Positions 11,246-20,296 of a stretch of DNA of 64,000 nucleotides are shown one piece after another. Numbering within the stretch: position 1 is the stretch's first letter; each line of letters starts with the position of its first letter. A model generated the notes under the pieces. The model saw nothing but the letters and a program-made list of their open reading frames with translations. It was not told the origin of the DNA and searched no databases. Source of the DNA: Flavobacterium luminosum (lineage in GTDB: Bacteria > Bacteroidota > Bacteroidia > Flavobacteriales > Flavobacteriaceae). The stretch spans positions 186,001-250,000 of the forward strand of contig NZ_JAMLJM010000002.1 of NCBI RefSeq assembly GCF_023635005.1, read 5' to 3'. Made by a program: the position numbers and the translations under genes.

Positions 11246-12040
11246 ATGAACAAACTATTATACGTATTTCTTTTAGTAACAGTCTTATCTTCATGCGGTG
11301 AATACCAAAAAGCATTAAAATCAGAAGATGTTGCATTAAAATTAGAGGCTGCTACAAAGCAATATGAAGCGCAAAAGTACAACAAAGCTATTCGCTTATT
11401 TGAACAAATTGCACCAGTATACAGAGGGAAAAAAGAAGCTGAGAACATGTTCTACATGTTTGCTCAATCGTATTTCAAAACAAAACAATATTATTTAGCA
11501 GCTTATCAGTTTGAGAGTTTTGTTTCTTTATATCCTAAAAGTAATAATGTAGAGGAAGCCGCTTTTTTAAGTGCTAAATCCTATTCGAAATTATCACCCG
11601 TTTACTCATTGGATCAGGTGGATACTGATAAAGCAATTATTAAAATGCAAGCATTTATCGATAAATATCCGGATTCTCAATATGTAGCAGAGGCTAATAC
11701 TATTGTTAAATCTTTAACTGAAAAATTAGAGAAAAAAGCATTCGAAATTGCCAAACAATACAATACAGTTTCTGATTACAAAACAGCAATTAAAGCACTT
11801 GATAATTTCTTAGCAGATTATCCTGGTACTATATTCAAAGAAAAAGCATTATTTTATAAATTAGATTCAAGCTATCAGTTGGCTATTAATAGTGTTCCAA
11901 GCAAAATGCAAGAGCGTTTAAACAATGCGAAAGCGGCTTACGATGCTTTAATTAAATTTAATGCAAATACAGAATACAGAGCATTAGCAGACGAAATGCT
12001 AGTGCGCGTGGACAAAGAATTACAACAATTTTCAAAATAA
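11246..12040 (+). CDS. bamD: Outer membrane protein assembly lipoprotein BamD
   Basis: BamD is the essential lipoprotein of the BAM complex that inserts beta-barrels in the outer membrane. The 264-residue form starting at 11246 has a lipoprotein signal with lipobox LSSC (Cys17) and then TPR-like helical repeats, for example YNKAIRLFEQIAP, YYLAAYQFESFVSLYP and YKTAIKALDNFLADYP. An in-frame ATG eight codons upstream (11222) is also possible, but the later start gives a standard lipoprotein signal. It heads a cluster whose order bamD-rpoZ-coaBC-DUF4835-recN is well conserved in Bacteroidota. Confidence 0.93.
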   Translation: MNKLLYVFLLVTVLSSCGEYQKALKSEDVALKLEAATKQYEAQKYNKAIRLFEQIAPVYRGKKEAENMFYMFAQSYFKTKQYYLAAYQFESFVSLYPKSNNVEEAAFLSAKSYSKLSPVYSLDQVDTDKAIIKMQAFIDKYPDSQYVAEANTIVKSLTEKLEKKAFEIAKQYNTVSDYKTAIKALDNFLADYPGTIFKEKALFYKLDSSYQLAINSVPSKMQERLNNAKAAYDALIKFNANTEYRALADEMLVRVDKELQQFSK

Positions 12041-12042
12041 GA

Positions 12043-12363
12043 ATGGGTATGGATTTAAAGAAGACTACAGCTCCAGTAAACACAGTGACTTACAATAAGA
12101 CACAAATCGAACAACCTACTGGGAACGTGTACGAAGCGATTACTATCATTGCTAGAAGAGCCAATCAAATTAACGCTGAGATTAAGAAAGAATTAATCGA
12201 AAAGTTAGAAGAATTTGCTACTTACAACGATAGCTTAGAAGAAATTTTTGAAAATAAAGAACAAATTGAAGTTTCTAAATTTTATGAAAAATTACCTAAA
12301 CCTCATGCTTTAGCAGTTCAAGAATGGTTAGAAGGTAAAATTTATCATAAATCTTCAAAATAA
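12043..12363 (+). CDS. rpoZ: DNA-directed RNA polymerase omega subunit
   Basis: A 106-residue member of the Bacteroidota RpoZ/Rpb6-like family, which stabilises the beta' subunit during RNA polymerase assembly. The segment GNVYEAITIIARRANQIN corresponds to the conserved omega core that contacts beta'. A second ATG two codons in (12049) is an equally good start. The gene begins two bases after bamD and ends eight bases before coaBC, inside one operon. Confidence 0.9.
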   Translation: MGMDLKKTTAPVNTVTYNKTQIEQPTGNVYEAITIIARRANQINAEIKKELIEKLEEFATYNDSLEEIFENKEQIEVSKFYEKLPKPHALAVQEWLEGKIYHKSSK

Positions 12364-12371
12364 AAAAACTA

Positions 12372-13580
12372 ATGTCTGTTTTAAGCGGTAAAAAAATAGT
12401 ACTAGCCGTTTCTGGTGGGATTGCCGCTTATAAATCAGCTTCATTGGTTAGACTTTTTATAAAAGCAGGTGCTCAGGTCCAAGTGATTATGACTCCTGCT
12501 TCTTTAGATTTTGTCACGCCATTAACTTTAGCAACGCTGTCTAAAAACCCGGTGTATCATTCTTTTTTCGATGAAGAGGAAGGTAACGGAGTTTGGAACA
12601 ATCACGTAGATTTAGCACTTTGGGCAGATTTTATGGTAATTGCTCCTGCAACAGCGAACACCATGGCTAAAATGGTTAATGGTAACTGTGATAATTTACT
12701 TTTAGCAACTTATCTTTCTGCCAAATGCCCGGTGTATTTCGCTCCAGCAATGGATTTGGATATGTACAAGCATCCTTCCACCATTCAAAGTTTCGAAAAA
12801 TTAAAATCCTTTGGAAATATTATTATTCCAGCTGAAAAAGGTGAATTAGCGAGTGGGCTATCAGGCGAAGGTCGTATGGCTGAACCTGAAAATATATTGA
12901 CTTTCATAGAAAAAGATATCGAAGGTAAACTTCCTTTAAGAAACAAGAAAATATTGGTTACTGCCGGCCCTACTTACGAAGCCATTGATCCGGTTCGATT
13001 TATAGGGAATCATTCTTCAGGTAAAATGGGATTTGACATCGCAAAAGCTGCCGCAAATCTTGGTGCCGAAGTTATTTTAGTATCGGGACCTACACATCTT
13101 CAGATGAAACATTCTTTGGTGAAGTTAATTAAGGTAGTTTCTGCTGAAGATATGTATAATGCATGTCATGATTATTTTAACGAAGTAGATGTGGCTATAG
13201 CTGCTGCGGCTGTAGCGGATTATAGACCTAAAAATGTAGCGACTCAGAAAATAAAAAAGAATGATTCAGCGTTTACAATTGAATTAGAAAAAACGAAAGA
13301 TATTTTGGCTTCCTTGGGTCAAATTAAGAAAAATCAGTTTTTGGTAGGTTTTGCATTAGAAACTGAGAATGAAATTGAACATGCAAAGCAGAAAATTCAG
13401 AAAAAAAACTTAGATTTGATTGTGCTGAATTCTTTAAATGATGAAGGGGCAGGTTTTGGAAAAGCAACAAACAAAGTTACTTTTATCGATAAAAACTTTA
13501 CCATTGAGCCTCAGGATTTAAAATCAAAAGAAGAAGTAGCTGTTGATATCGTAAATAAAATTGTAGCTCATTATGCGTAA
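12372..13580 (+). CDS. coaBC: Bifunctional phosphopantothenoylcysteine decarboxylase/synthetase
   Basis: CoaBC carries out two consecutive steps of coenzyme A synthesis: CTP-dependent joining of cysteine to 4'-phosphopantothenate and FMN-dependent decarboxylation. The 402-residue protein has the CoaC flavoprotein half first (VSGGIAAYKSA, NHVDLALWAD with the active-site His, and PAMDLDMY, a variant of PAMNxxMW) and the CoaB half from about residue 190 (TAGPTYEAIDPVRFI, NHSSGKMG, AAAVADYRP, KIKK). It overlaps the next gene by eight bases. coaE and coaD are also in this window. Confidence 0.97.
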   Translation: MSVLSGKKIVLAVSGGIAAYKSASLVRLFIKAGAQVQVIMTPASLDFVTPLTLATLSKNPVYHSFFDEEEGNGVWNNHVDLALWADFMVIAPATANTMAKMVNGNCDNLLLATYLSAKCPVYFAPAMDLDMYKHPSTIQSFEKLKSFGNIIIPAEKGELASGLSGEGRMAEPENILTFIEKDIEGKLPLRNKKILVTAGPTYEAIDPVRFIGNHSSGKMGFDIAKAAANLGAEVILVSGPTHLQMKHSLVKLIKVVSAEDMYNACHDYFNEVDVAIAAAAVADYRPKNVATQKIKKNDSAFTIELEKTKDILASLGQIKKNQFLVGFALETENEIEHAKQKIQKKNLDLIVLNSLNDEGAGFGKATNKVTFIDKNFTIEPQDLKSKEEVAVDIVNKIVAHYA

Positions 13581-14460
13581 CTATATATTGGTTTTGTCTT
13601 TGTTTTTTTTTGGCTTTCTACAAGCTCAAGAATTAAAATGTACGGTTAATTTTAATACCGAACAGGTAGCTGCTACCAACCAACAAGTCTTTAAAACACT
13701 TCAGAAATCCTTAACGGAGTTTTTAAACAATACTAAATGGTCCGACAAGACTTATCGAGGAATAGAAAAAATTGAGTGCTCATTTTTTTTTAACATCTTA
13801 ACTTTCGATAATGTTAACCAATTTACTGGAACATTGCAGGTGCAAGCGTCAAGACCTATTTATAATTCTACTTACAACAGTCCTATTTTAAATATTAACG
13901 ATAAAGACATTTCCTTTGTATACAACGAGTTTCAGTCCTTAAATTACGATCCAAATAATTTTGATAATAATTTGGTTTCTATTTTGGCTTTTTATGCCAA
14001 TTTGATTGTAGGAGTTGATGCCGATACATTTTCTTCAGAAGGTGGTACAAAATCACTAGAGACCGCTTCGAATATTGTGGTACAAGCTCAGCAATCACAG
14101 GACAAAGGTTGGCTTTCAACGGGAAATCAAAACAGATTTTATTTAGTAAATGATATGTTGTCACCAGCGTATTCTGCATTCAGAAAAGCAATGTTCGAAT
14201 ACCATTTTGAAGCGTTAGACAGAATGAGTGACGATCAAAGAAAAGGAAAAGAAGGGGTCAAGAAAGCTTTAAAAACGTTACTGGAAATTGCAAACGTTCG
14301 ACCTAATGCTTACCTAACAAGAATTTTCTTTGATGCCAAGACGGATGAAATAGTGAGTATTTTCACAGACGGTCCAAAAGTAGATGTTACCGATTTATTG
14401 ATTACTTTAAATAAATTATCTCCTACGAATACAAGTAAGTGGAGTCAAATTTCTTATTAA
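13573..14460 (+). CDS. DUF4835 family secreted protein
   Basis: A 295-residue protein with a Sec signal peptide (MRNYILVLSLFFFGFLQAQE), so it is periplasmic or surface-located. The body matches the DUF4835 family that sits between coaBC and recN in many Bacteroidota (KWSDKTYRGIEKIECSF, FNNNL-like asparagine-rich segment, and GWLSTGNQNRFYLV). The family is of unknown function. The start lies eight bases inside coaBC, so translation is probably coupled. It ends 15 bases before recN. Confidence 0.9.
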   Translation: MRNYILVLSLFFFGFLQAQELKCTVNFNTEQVAATNQQVFKTLQKSLTEFLNNTKWSDKTYRGIEKIECSFFFNILTFDNVNQFTGTLQVQASRPIYNSTYNSPILNINDKDISFVYNEFQSLNYDPNNFDNNLVSILAFYANLIVGVDADTFSSEGGTKSLETASNIVVQAQQSQDKGWLSTGNQNRFYLVNDMLSPAYSAFRKAMFEYHFEALDRMSDDQRKGKEGVKKALKTLLEIANVRPNAYLTRIFFDAKTDEIVSIFTDGPKVDVTDLLITLNKLSPTNTSKWSQISY

Positions 14461-14475
14461 AATTAAATTTGCGAA

Positions 14476-16128
14476 ATGCTTACACAATTATCTATTAAAA
14501 ATTTTGCGCTTATAGAACAGTTAGAGATGAATTTTTCTAACCAATTTTCTATTATTACCGGTGAAACAGGAGCCGGGAAATCCATTTTGTTAGGTGCTCT
14601 AGGCTTAATATTAGGAAAAAGAGCCGATTTAACCTCTCTTAAAGATAAAGAACAAAAATGTATTGTTGAAGCTCATTTTCAGGTCGATAAATACAATTTG
14701 AAGGATTTTTTTGCTCAAAATGATTTAGATTATGAGGATCTAACGATTATCAGACGTGAAATTTTACCTTCAGGAAAATCAAGAGCTTTTGTAAATGATA
14801 GTCCGGTAAATTTATCGGAGTTGGAGGCTTTAGGAAGCTATCTGATTGATATTCATTCTCAGCACCAAACGCGAGAATTAACTGAAGAAGACTATCAGAT
14901 TCAGATTTTGGATGCTATAGCCAATCATCAAAATATTTTAAATAATTACCAACAAACATTATCAAAATTTAAGTCGGAAAAAAACACTCTAAAAAAGCTT
15001 TTAGCCGAAAAAGAAGCATTGGCAAAAGAAGCCGATTACAATTCTTTTTTGTTGGAAGAATTATTGGCAGCCAATCTGAAAGAAGATGAACAAGCCGAAT
15101 TGGAAATCGAGTTTGAAAAACTGAATAATGTAGAGTTAATCAAAGAAAATTTAGATAAATCGTTAGTTATTGCTAATGAAGATCAAATTGGTGTTTTGCA
15201 AAATTTAAAAGAGATAAAAGTTTCGTTACAAAAAATAGCTGCGCTTTCTCCGGATTTTCAAAATTTATCCGATAGAATTTCAAGTGTTATTATCGAATTT
15301 GATGATATTATTTCAGAATTAGAAGCCCAGACCGATAAATTAATCAATGATCCTGAAAGACTAGAATTGGTCAATCAGAAACTCCAAACCATCTATAATT
15401 TGCAGAAGAAGCACAATGTAGCTACGGTTACAGACTTACTACAAATTCAAAAAGACTTGGATGCTAAAGTCGTTTTAGCAGATGATTTAGATAGTCAGAT
15501 ACAAAACTCGGAAATTCTATTAAAGGAATTGGATTTAGTTTTAGAAGAATTGGCAGGAATTATATCAGTGAATAGAAAAAATGCCATTCCGATTTTAGTC
15601 AATAAAATGACCGAAATTGTGACGCAATTAGGTATGCCAAATGCTCGATTTGAATTTGATATGAAATCAGCAGAAAATTATCTTCATTCCGGAAAAGATC
15701 AAATACAGATGTTGTTTTCTGCGAACAAAGGAACCGATTTTGGCCTGTTGAAAAAAGTAGCTTCAGGCGGAGAAATGTCCAGAATTATGTTGGCAATCAA
15801 AGCTGTATTGGCAGAGTATTCTAAATTGCCAACAATCATTTTTGATGAAATAGATACAGGGGTCTCTGGAGAAATTGCTCACAAAATGGGTGATATTATG
15901 AAAAAAATGAGCGAAAAAATGCAAGTTTTTGCAATTACTCATTTGCCTCAAATTGCTTCAAAAGGACAACAACATTACAAAGTGTTTAAATTCGATCAGG
16001 GAGAAAATACAATTTCCGAATTAAAATTGTTGTCAAAAGAAGAAAGAGTTGTGGAAATTGCAGAAATGCTTTCCGGTAAAGATATTTCAGAATCGGCCAT
16101 AACACATGCAAAAGCTTTGCTGAACTGA
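14476..16128 (+). CDS. recN: DNA repair protein RecN
   Basis: RecN is an SMC-like ATPase recruited to double-strand breaks during recombinational repair. The 550-residue protein begins with MLTQLSIKNFALIEQ and the Walker A GETGAGKSILLGA, has a long central coiled coil (about residues 150-380), and ends with the ABC signature KKVASGGEMSRIMLA, Walker B TIIFDEIDTGVSGE and the AITHLPQIA switch region. It is the last gene of the bamD cluster. The promoter for fabV starts inside its final codons. Confidence 0.97.
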   Translation: MLTQLSIKNFALIEQLEMNFSNQFSIITGETGAGKSILLGALGLILGKRADLTSLKDKEQKCIVEAHFQVDKYNLKDFFAQNDLDYEDLTIIRREILPSGKSRAFVNDSPVNLSELEALGSYLIDIHSQHQTRELTEEDYQIQILDAIANHQNILNNYQQTLSKFKSEKNTLKKLLAEKEALAKEADYNSFLLEELLAANLKEDEQAELEIEFEKLNNVELIKENLDKSLVIANEDQIGVLQNLKEIKVSLQKIAALSPDFQNLSDRISSVIIEFDDIISELEAQTDKLINDPERLELVNQKLQTIYNLQKKHNVATVTDLLQIQKDLDAKVVLADDLDSQIQNSEILLKELDLVLEELAGIISVNRKNAIPILVNKMTEIVTQLGMPNARFEFDMKSAENYLHSGKDQIQMLFSANKGTDFGLLKKVASGGEMSRIMLAIKAVLAEYSKLPTIIFDEIDTGVSGEIAHKMGDIMKKMSEKMQVFAITHLPQIASKGQQHYKVFKFDQGENTISELKLLSKEERVVEIAEMLSGKDISESAITHAKALLN

Positions 16129-16146
16129 TATTTTAAATTAAATTTG
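16117..16146 (+). promoter_or_regulatory. Promoter of fabV
   Basis: TTG at 16117-16119 (inside the end of recN) and TAAATTTG at 16139-16146 with exactly 19 bases between them, a full consensus match. The start codon is 29 bases further. Confidence 0.8.
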
Positions 16147-16175
16147 TTAAAAAATAAACTACAAAAGATAGAGTT

Positions 16176-17366
16176 ATGATTATAGAACCTAGAATGCGTG
16201 GATTTATATGCTTAACAGCTCATCCTGAAGGTTGTGCTCAAAGTGTAAAAAACCAAATAGAGTATGTAAAATCTAAAGGGAAAATAAACGGTCCTAAAAG
16301 AGTTTTGGTAGTAGGAGCTTCAACCGGATTTGGTTTGGCTTCAAGAATTACTGCTGCTTTTGGTTCAGATGCATCAACAATAGGTGTTTTCTTTGAAAAA
16401 GAACCCGCTCCAGGAAAAACAGCGACTCCAGGATGGTACAATACGGCTGCTTTTGAACAAGAGGCCAAAAAAGCAGGTTTGTATGCAAAAAGTATAAATG
16501 GAGATGCTTTTTCTAATGAAATAAAACAACAAACTATCGATATGATCAAAGCCGATTTAGGTCAGGTAGATTTGGTTATCTATAGTTTGGCATCACCAGT
16601 ACGTTTGCATCCTGTTACCGGTGTTTTACATCGTTCGGCTTTAAAGCCAATTGGTCAAACTTTTAGTGATAAAACAGTTGATTTCCATACCGGTAATGTT
16701 TCTCAAGTTTCCATAGAGCCTGCAGTACAAGAAGATATTGATAATACTATTGTGGTAATGGGAGGCGAAGATTGGGCAATGTGGATAGACGCCATGAAAA
16801 AAGCCGGTGTTTTGGCAAACGGTGCTACAACGGTTGCTTATTCATACATAGGTCCGGAGGTAACTGAAGCTGTTTATCGTAAAGGAACAATAGGACGAGC
16901 GAAAGATCATTTAGAAGCAACTGCTTTTGAAATTACTGAAGCGTTAAATGAGTTGAATGGGAAAGCGTATGTTTCTGTAAACAAGGCTTTAGTTACTCAA
17001 GCGAGTTCAGCTATTCCAGTGATTCCGTTGTATATTTCGTTGTTGTATAAGACAATGAAAGCGAAAGGCTTACATGAAGGTTGTATTGAGCAAATGCAAC
17101 GTTTGTTTGCCGATAGATTGTTTAATGGTTCAGAAGTACCGGTAGACGATCAAGGAAGAATTCGTATTGATGACTGGGAAATGCGTGACGATGTTCAGGA
17201 AGCGGTAAAAACTTTGTGGGCTCAGGCTGATACGGAGACTTTAAAAACAATAGGAGATTTAGCGGGATATAAGCAAGATTTCTTAAATTTATTTGGCTTT
17301 GGTTTCGAAGGTGTTGATTACTTAGCCGATGCAAATGAAATGGTTTCTATTGAGAGTATCAAATAG
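16176..17366 (+). CDS. fabV: trans-2-enoyl-ACP/CoA reductase FabV
   Basis: FabV performs the last, NADH-dependent reduction in each round of fatty-acid elongation and is generally insensitive to triclosan. The 396-residue length and the opening MIIEPRMRGFICLTAHP are characteristic. The nucleotide-binding loop is GASTGFGLASR and the catalytic pair fits Tyr234-X8-Lys243. It is a single-gene unit with a consensus promoter and a clear terminator. I see no fabI elsewhere in the window, so FabV may be the main enoyl reductase, but that cannot be judged from this piece. Confidence 0.96.
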   Translation: MIIEPRMRGFICLTAHPEGCAQSVKNQIEYVKSKGKINGPKRVLVVGASTGFGLASRITAAFGSDASTIGVFFEKEPAPGKTATPGWYNTAAFEQEAKKAGLYAKSINGDAFSNEIKQQTIDMIKADLGQVDLVIYSLASPVRLHPVTGVLHRSALKPIGQTFSDKTVDFHTGNVSQVSIEPAVQEDIDNTIVVMGGEDWAMWIDAMKKAGVLANGATTVAYSYIGPEVTEAVYRKGTIGRAKDHLEATAFEITEALNELNGKAYVSVNKALVTQASSAIPVIPLYISLLYKTMKAKGLHEGCIEQMQRLFADRLFNGSEVPVDDQGRIRIDDWEMRDDVQEAVKTLWAQADTETLKTIGDLAGYKQDFLNLFGFGFEGVDYLADANEMVSIESIK

Positions 17367-17386
17367 TTAAAAACGTATTTTTTTAT

Positions 17387-17415
17387 AAAGCCTTGAATTT
17401 TTCAAGGCTTTTTTT
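17387..17415 (+). terminator. Terminator after fabV
   Basis: AAAGCCTTGAA pairs with TTCAAGGCTTT over a three-T loop, followed by a T-run. Confidence 0.9.
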
Positions 17416-17452
17416 GTTAATTTAGCATCAATTAAATAAAAAACAAACTAGA

Positions 17453-18562
17453 ATGAAACTAAAATTACTATTTTTTGCTTTATTTTGGATAGTCTTATCC
17501 AATGCGCAAGGTGGACCTAAAGCTACTCCAAAAGTTGCAACTAATTATACTTTTGCTCATGCAAATGGTGTTTATCAAGAAATAACCGGAGGTACTGTTT
17601 TGGGGACACCTACTTCTAGATCTTTACTTTGCTTTATTGATCCAGCTAATTTGAATGGAACAATTGAGAATTTAATTCCCGGACCAGGTTTTCCTATCGG
17701 TTTTAATTTTGTTTTTAACGAAAATACATTTGATAGGGTTGCCATTAACAGTAATGGTTGGTTGTCTTTTGGTAAAAGTAGCTTAGCACCAAATTCTGTA
17801 TATTCTCAGATCTCAGTAACTCCTTTAAGCCAACTTTCTAACGTCGATGGTAAACAAGGTCATGACATGGGAAAAGATGAGGAATTACGTTGTAGGGTAG
17901 CCGCTTTGGGGGTGGAATTAAATTTTACAACGAATTCAGAACTAAGGATAGAGACCATTGGGGCTGCTCCTAATAGAATTTTTGTGGCACAATGGAAAAA
18001 TTTTATACCGGGAGGAACTCCAGATCCTAGTCATAACTATAATTTTCAAATTAGGTTGTATGAGACTTCTAATCTTGTAGAAGTGGTCTATGGCAGTATG
18101 ATCTTCGGAACTAGTGGATATACTGCTCATGTTGGTTTAGGAGGTTACGATGAAACAGATTATAACAACAGAGAGGTAAGCTCTTCTTCAGGTTCTACTT
18201 CAACTTGGGCAAGCTCTGTTTCTGGTACCAGAAATAATGTTCAATGTAGTTTAGTAAGTACTTTGACACCTCCGGTAGTTGGTGCTATTTTTAGATGGAG
18301 TCCGGTGACTTTAAGTATGTCTGAACAGAATTTGAGTACTTTTACTGTTTATCCAACCAAAGTTAGAGATCATTTATTTATCAAAGGAGAGGAAATGGTG
18401 CAGGCAATAGAATTGTACGATATTTCGGGAAGACAGGTTTTGAAAGAAAGAATTAATAGCGACAATTATGTTTTAGATATGTCTAATTTCCAGACTGGAG
18501 TCTATATCGTTAAATTGACAAACAATGACAAGTCAAAAACGTTAAAAGTCATTAAAGAATAA
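17453..18562 (+). CDS. Secreted protein with type IX secretion sorting domain
   Basis: A 369-residue exported protein. Residues 1-19 are a signal peptide ending in SNAQ. The middle is a beta-rich domain without a recognised enzyme motif (NSNGWLSFGKSS, NFQIRLYETSNLVEVVYG), similar in style to lectin-like or adhesive surface domains of Bacteroidota. The last 75 or so residues are a type A C-terminal sorting domain (FTVYPTKVRDHLFI, ELYDISGRQVL, TGVYIVKLTN), which directs passage through the type IX secretion system and surface attachment or release. It is flanked by terminators and is probably monocistronic. The ligand is unknown. Confidence 0.85.
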   Translation: MKLKLLFFALFWIVLSNAQGGPKATPKVATNYTFAHANGVYQEITGGTVLGTPTSRSLLCFIDPANLNGTIENLIPGPGFPIGFNFVFNENTFDRVAINSNGWLSFGKSSLAPNSVYSQISVTPLSQLSNVDGKQGHDMGKDEELRCRVAALGVELNFTTNSELRIETIGAAPNRIFVAQWKNFIPGGTPDPSHNYNFQIRLYETSNLVEVVYGSMIFGTSGYTAHVGLGGYDETDYNNREVSSSSGSTSTWASSVSGTRNNVQCSLVSTLTPPVVGAIFRWSPVTLSMSEQNLSTFTVYPTKVRDHLFIKGEEMVQAIELYDISGRQVLKERINSDNYVLDMSNFQTGVYIVKLTNNDKSKTLKVIKE

Positions 18563-18580
18563 AATTTTTAGAAATGTTAA

Positions 18581-18610
18581 AAAAAGTCACAAATTATTGT
18601 GGCTTTTTTT
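18581..18610 (+). terminator. Terminator after the T9SS substrate gene
   Basis: AAGTCACAA pairs with TTGTGGCTT (one G-T pair) around a four-base loop and is followed by a T-run. The right arm overlaps the TTG of the next promoter. Confidence 0.8.
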
Positions 18611-18627
18611 GTTAAAATGTACCTTTG
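18597..18627 (+). promoter_or_regulatory. Promoter of the glycosyltransferase-coaE transcript
   Basis: TACCTTTG at 18620-18627 matches the -7 element; the nearest TTG (18597-18599) is 20 bases upstream, one more than usual, and falls in the terminator stem. Confidence 0.5.
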
Positions 18628-18642
18628 TGAAAACGTTAACAT

Positions 18643-19641
18643 ATGAAATTTTCTTTTATCATCCCTGTTTACAATCGCCCCGATGAAATTGAAGAATTAT
18701 TGGAGAGTTTGACCAAACAAACTTATCAGAAACCTTTTGAGGTGGTTATAGTAGAAGATGGCTCTACCATACCTTGTGAACATATAGTAGATAAGTATAG
18801 AACAAAATTGAATATTACTTATTACCTCAAATACAATTCCGGTCCGGGGGATTCCAGAAATTTTGGAATGTTATATGCCAAAGGAGATTATTTTATCATT
18901 TTAGATTCAGATTGTATTATTCCTCCTAACTATCTCATAGCAGTCGAAAAAAGTCTTGAAGAGCGTTACGTAGATTGTTTTGGAGGTCCGGATAATATGT
19001 TGCCTAGTTTTACAGCAATACAAAAAGCAATTAATTTTACAATGACTTCAGTACTTACAACCGGTGGGGTTCGTGGTGCTACAGAAAAATTAGAGAAATT
19101 TCAGCCTAGAAGTTTTAATATGGGAATTTCCAGTAAGGCTTTTGAAGCGTCTAAAGGATTTTCCAATATTCACCCAGGAGAAGATCCTGATTTGTCTATA
19201 AGACTCTGGAAATTAGGGTTCGAAACGAAGTTAATCCCAGAAGCTTTTGTGTATCACAAGAGAAGAATAGATTGGGAGAAATTCTACATTCAAGTGAATA
19301 AGTTCGGAAAAGTAAGACCGATATTAAATCAATGGTATCCAGAATACGCCAAGCCGACGTTCTTTTTGCCTGCATTGTTTGTAATTGGTTTTATCGTAGG
19401 AGTATTGGCATTGATTTTTACTTTCGATTGGATTCTAAAACTTTATTTTGCCTATACGGTTTTAATATTTTTAGTGTCTACGATCAAAAACAGGAATTTG
19501 AAAGTAGGTTTTTATACAATAATAGCCTTGTGGAGACAATTTTTTGGATATGGTTTGGGTTTTATAGAATCGTATTATAAGATCAATATTTTAAGAAAAA
19601 AACCGCAAGAAGCTTTTCCTGAACTTTTTTTTAAGGTATAA
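18643..19641 (+). CDS. Family 2 glycosyltransferase with C-terminal membrane segments
   Basis: A 332-residue GT-A fold glycosyltransferase, likely acting on a lipid-linked sugar or polysaccharide at the inner membrane. The N-terminus has FSFIIPVYNRPDEIEELL, the nucleotide-sugar and metal site is ILDSDCIIPP (DSD at 88-90), and HPGEDPDLSIRLWKLG is the acceptor/acid region. Two hydrophobic helices lie at about residues 240-285. The last base of its stop codon is the A of the coaE start codon, so translation is coupled. The donor and acceptor are not predictable. Confidence 0.88.
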   Translation: MKFSFIIPVYNRPDEIEELLESLTKQTYQKPFEVVIVEDGSTIPCEHIVDKYRTKLNITYYLKYNSGPGDSRNFGMLYAKGDYFIILDSDCIIPPNYLIAVEKSLEERYVDCFGGPDNMLPSFTAIQKAINFTMTSVLTTGGVRGATEKLEKFQPRSFNMGISSKAFEASKGFSNIHPGEDPDLSIRLWKLGFETKLIPEAFVYHKRRIDWEKFYIQVNKFGKVRPILNQWYPEYAKPTFFLPALFVIGFIVGVLALIFTFDWILKLYFAYTVLIFLVSTIKNRNLKVGFYTIIALWRQFFGYGLGFIESYYKINILRKKPQEAFPELFFKV

Positions 19642-20225
19642 TGACAAAAATTATTGGGTTAACTGGAGGAATAGGTAGTGGAAAAACGACTATTGCAAAG
19701 CTTTTCGAAGCGGAAGGTATTCCTATTTATATTTCCGATGAAGAGGCAAAAAAAATAATGTCTTTGCCTGAAACTGTCAAAGCAATTGAAACTGTTTTTG
19801 GTCCCGAGGTGATTTTAAATCAGCAAATTGATCGAAAAAAACTCGCAGCTATAGTTTTTAATGACGAGACCCAATTAAAAGTGTTAAATGAAATTGTTCA
19901 CCCATTAGTTAAAAAACATTTTGAAGATTGGGTGCAAGCCAAACAAAATTTTCCTTTTATAATAAAAGAAGCAGCAATTTTATTTGAAAGTGGCAGTGAT
20001 CAGTTTTGTGATAAGATTATTACTGTTACGGCCTCTCAGGAAACCAGAATAAAAAGAGTAATGCAACGCGATCATGTGTCGGAACAGGAAGTTTTGGAGA
20101 GAATGAAAAATCAATGGTCAGACGAAGAGAGAATTGCTAAAAGTGATTTTGTTATTGAAAATGAGAATTTCGAATCAGCTAAGGTGAAATTCTACGAAAT
20201 TCTTAAAATTCTGAAAAATCTTTAA
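19641..20225 (+). CDS. coaE: Dephospho-CoA kinase
   Basis: CoaE phosphorylates the 3' hydroxyl of dephospho-CoA, the final step of coenzyme A synthesis. The 194-residue protein has the P-loop GGIGSGKTT at residues 8-16, the ISDEEAKK region, the VHPLVKKHFEDW helix and the lid segment RVMQRDHVSEQEVLERM. It overlaps the glycosyltransferase stop by one base. The histidine kinase gene follows after 71 bases. Confidence 0.96.
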   Translation: MTKIIGLTGGIGSGKTTIAKLFEAEGIPIYISDEEAKKIMSLPETVKAIETVFGPEVILNQQIDRKKLAAIVFNDETQLKVLNEIVHPLVKKHFEDWVQAKQNFPFIIKEAAILFESGSDQFCDKIITVTASQETRIKRVMQRDHVSEQEVLERMKNQWSDEERIAKSDFVIENENFESAKVKFYEILKILKNL

Positions 20226-20296
20226 TAAATTTATTAGTTGTTAATATTTGGTTAATCCTTTAAGTATTTAAGTGTTAAAATATTAAATTTGTAATA

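Noticed and set aside
14464..14471. TAAATTTG as a promoter of recN
   Set aside because: It ends five bases before the ATG in an operon context and has no TTG partner; chance matches are likely in such AT-rich DNA.
20284..20291. TAAATTTG as promoter of the histidine kinase gene
   Set aside because: It lies five bases before the start codon and lacks a TTG at the proper spacing; the true promoter may be further upstream or in coaE.
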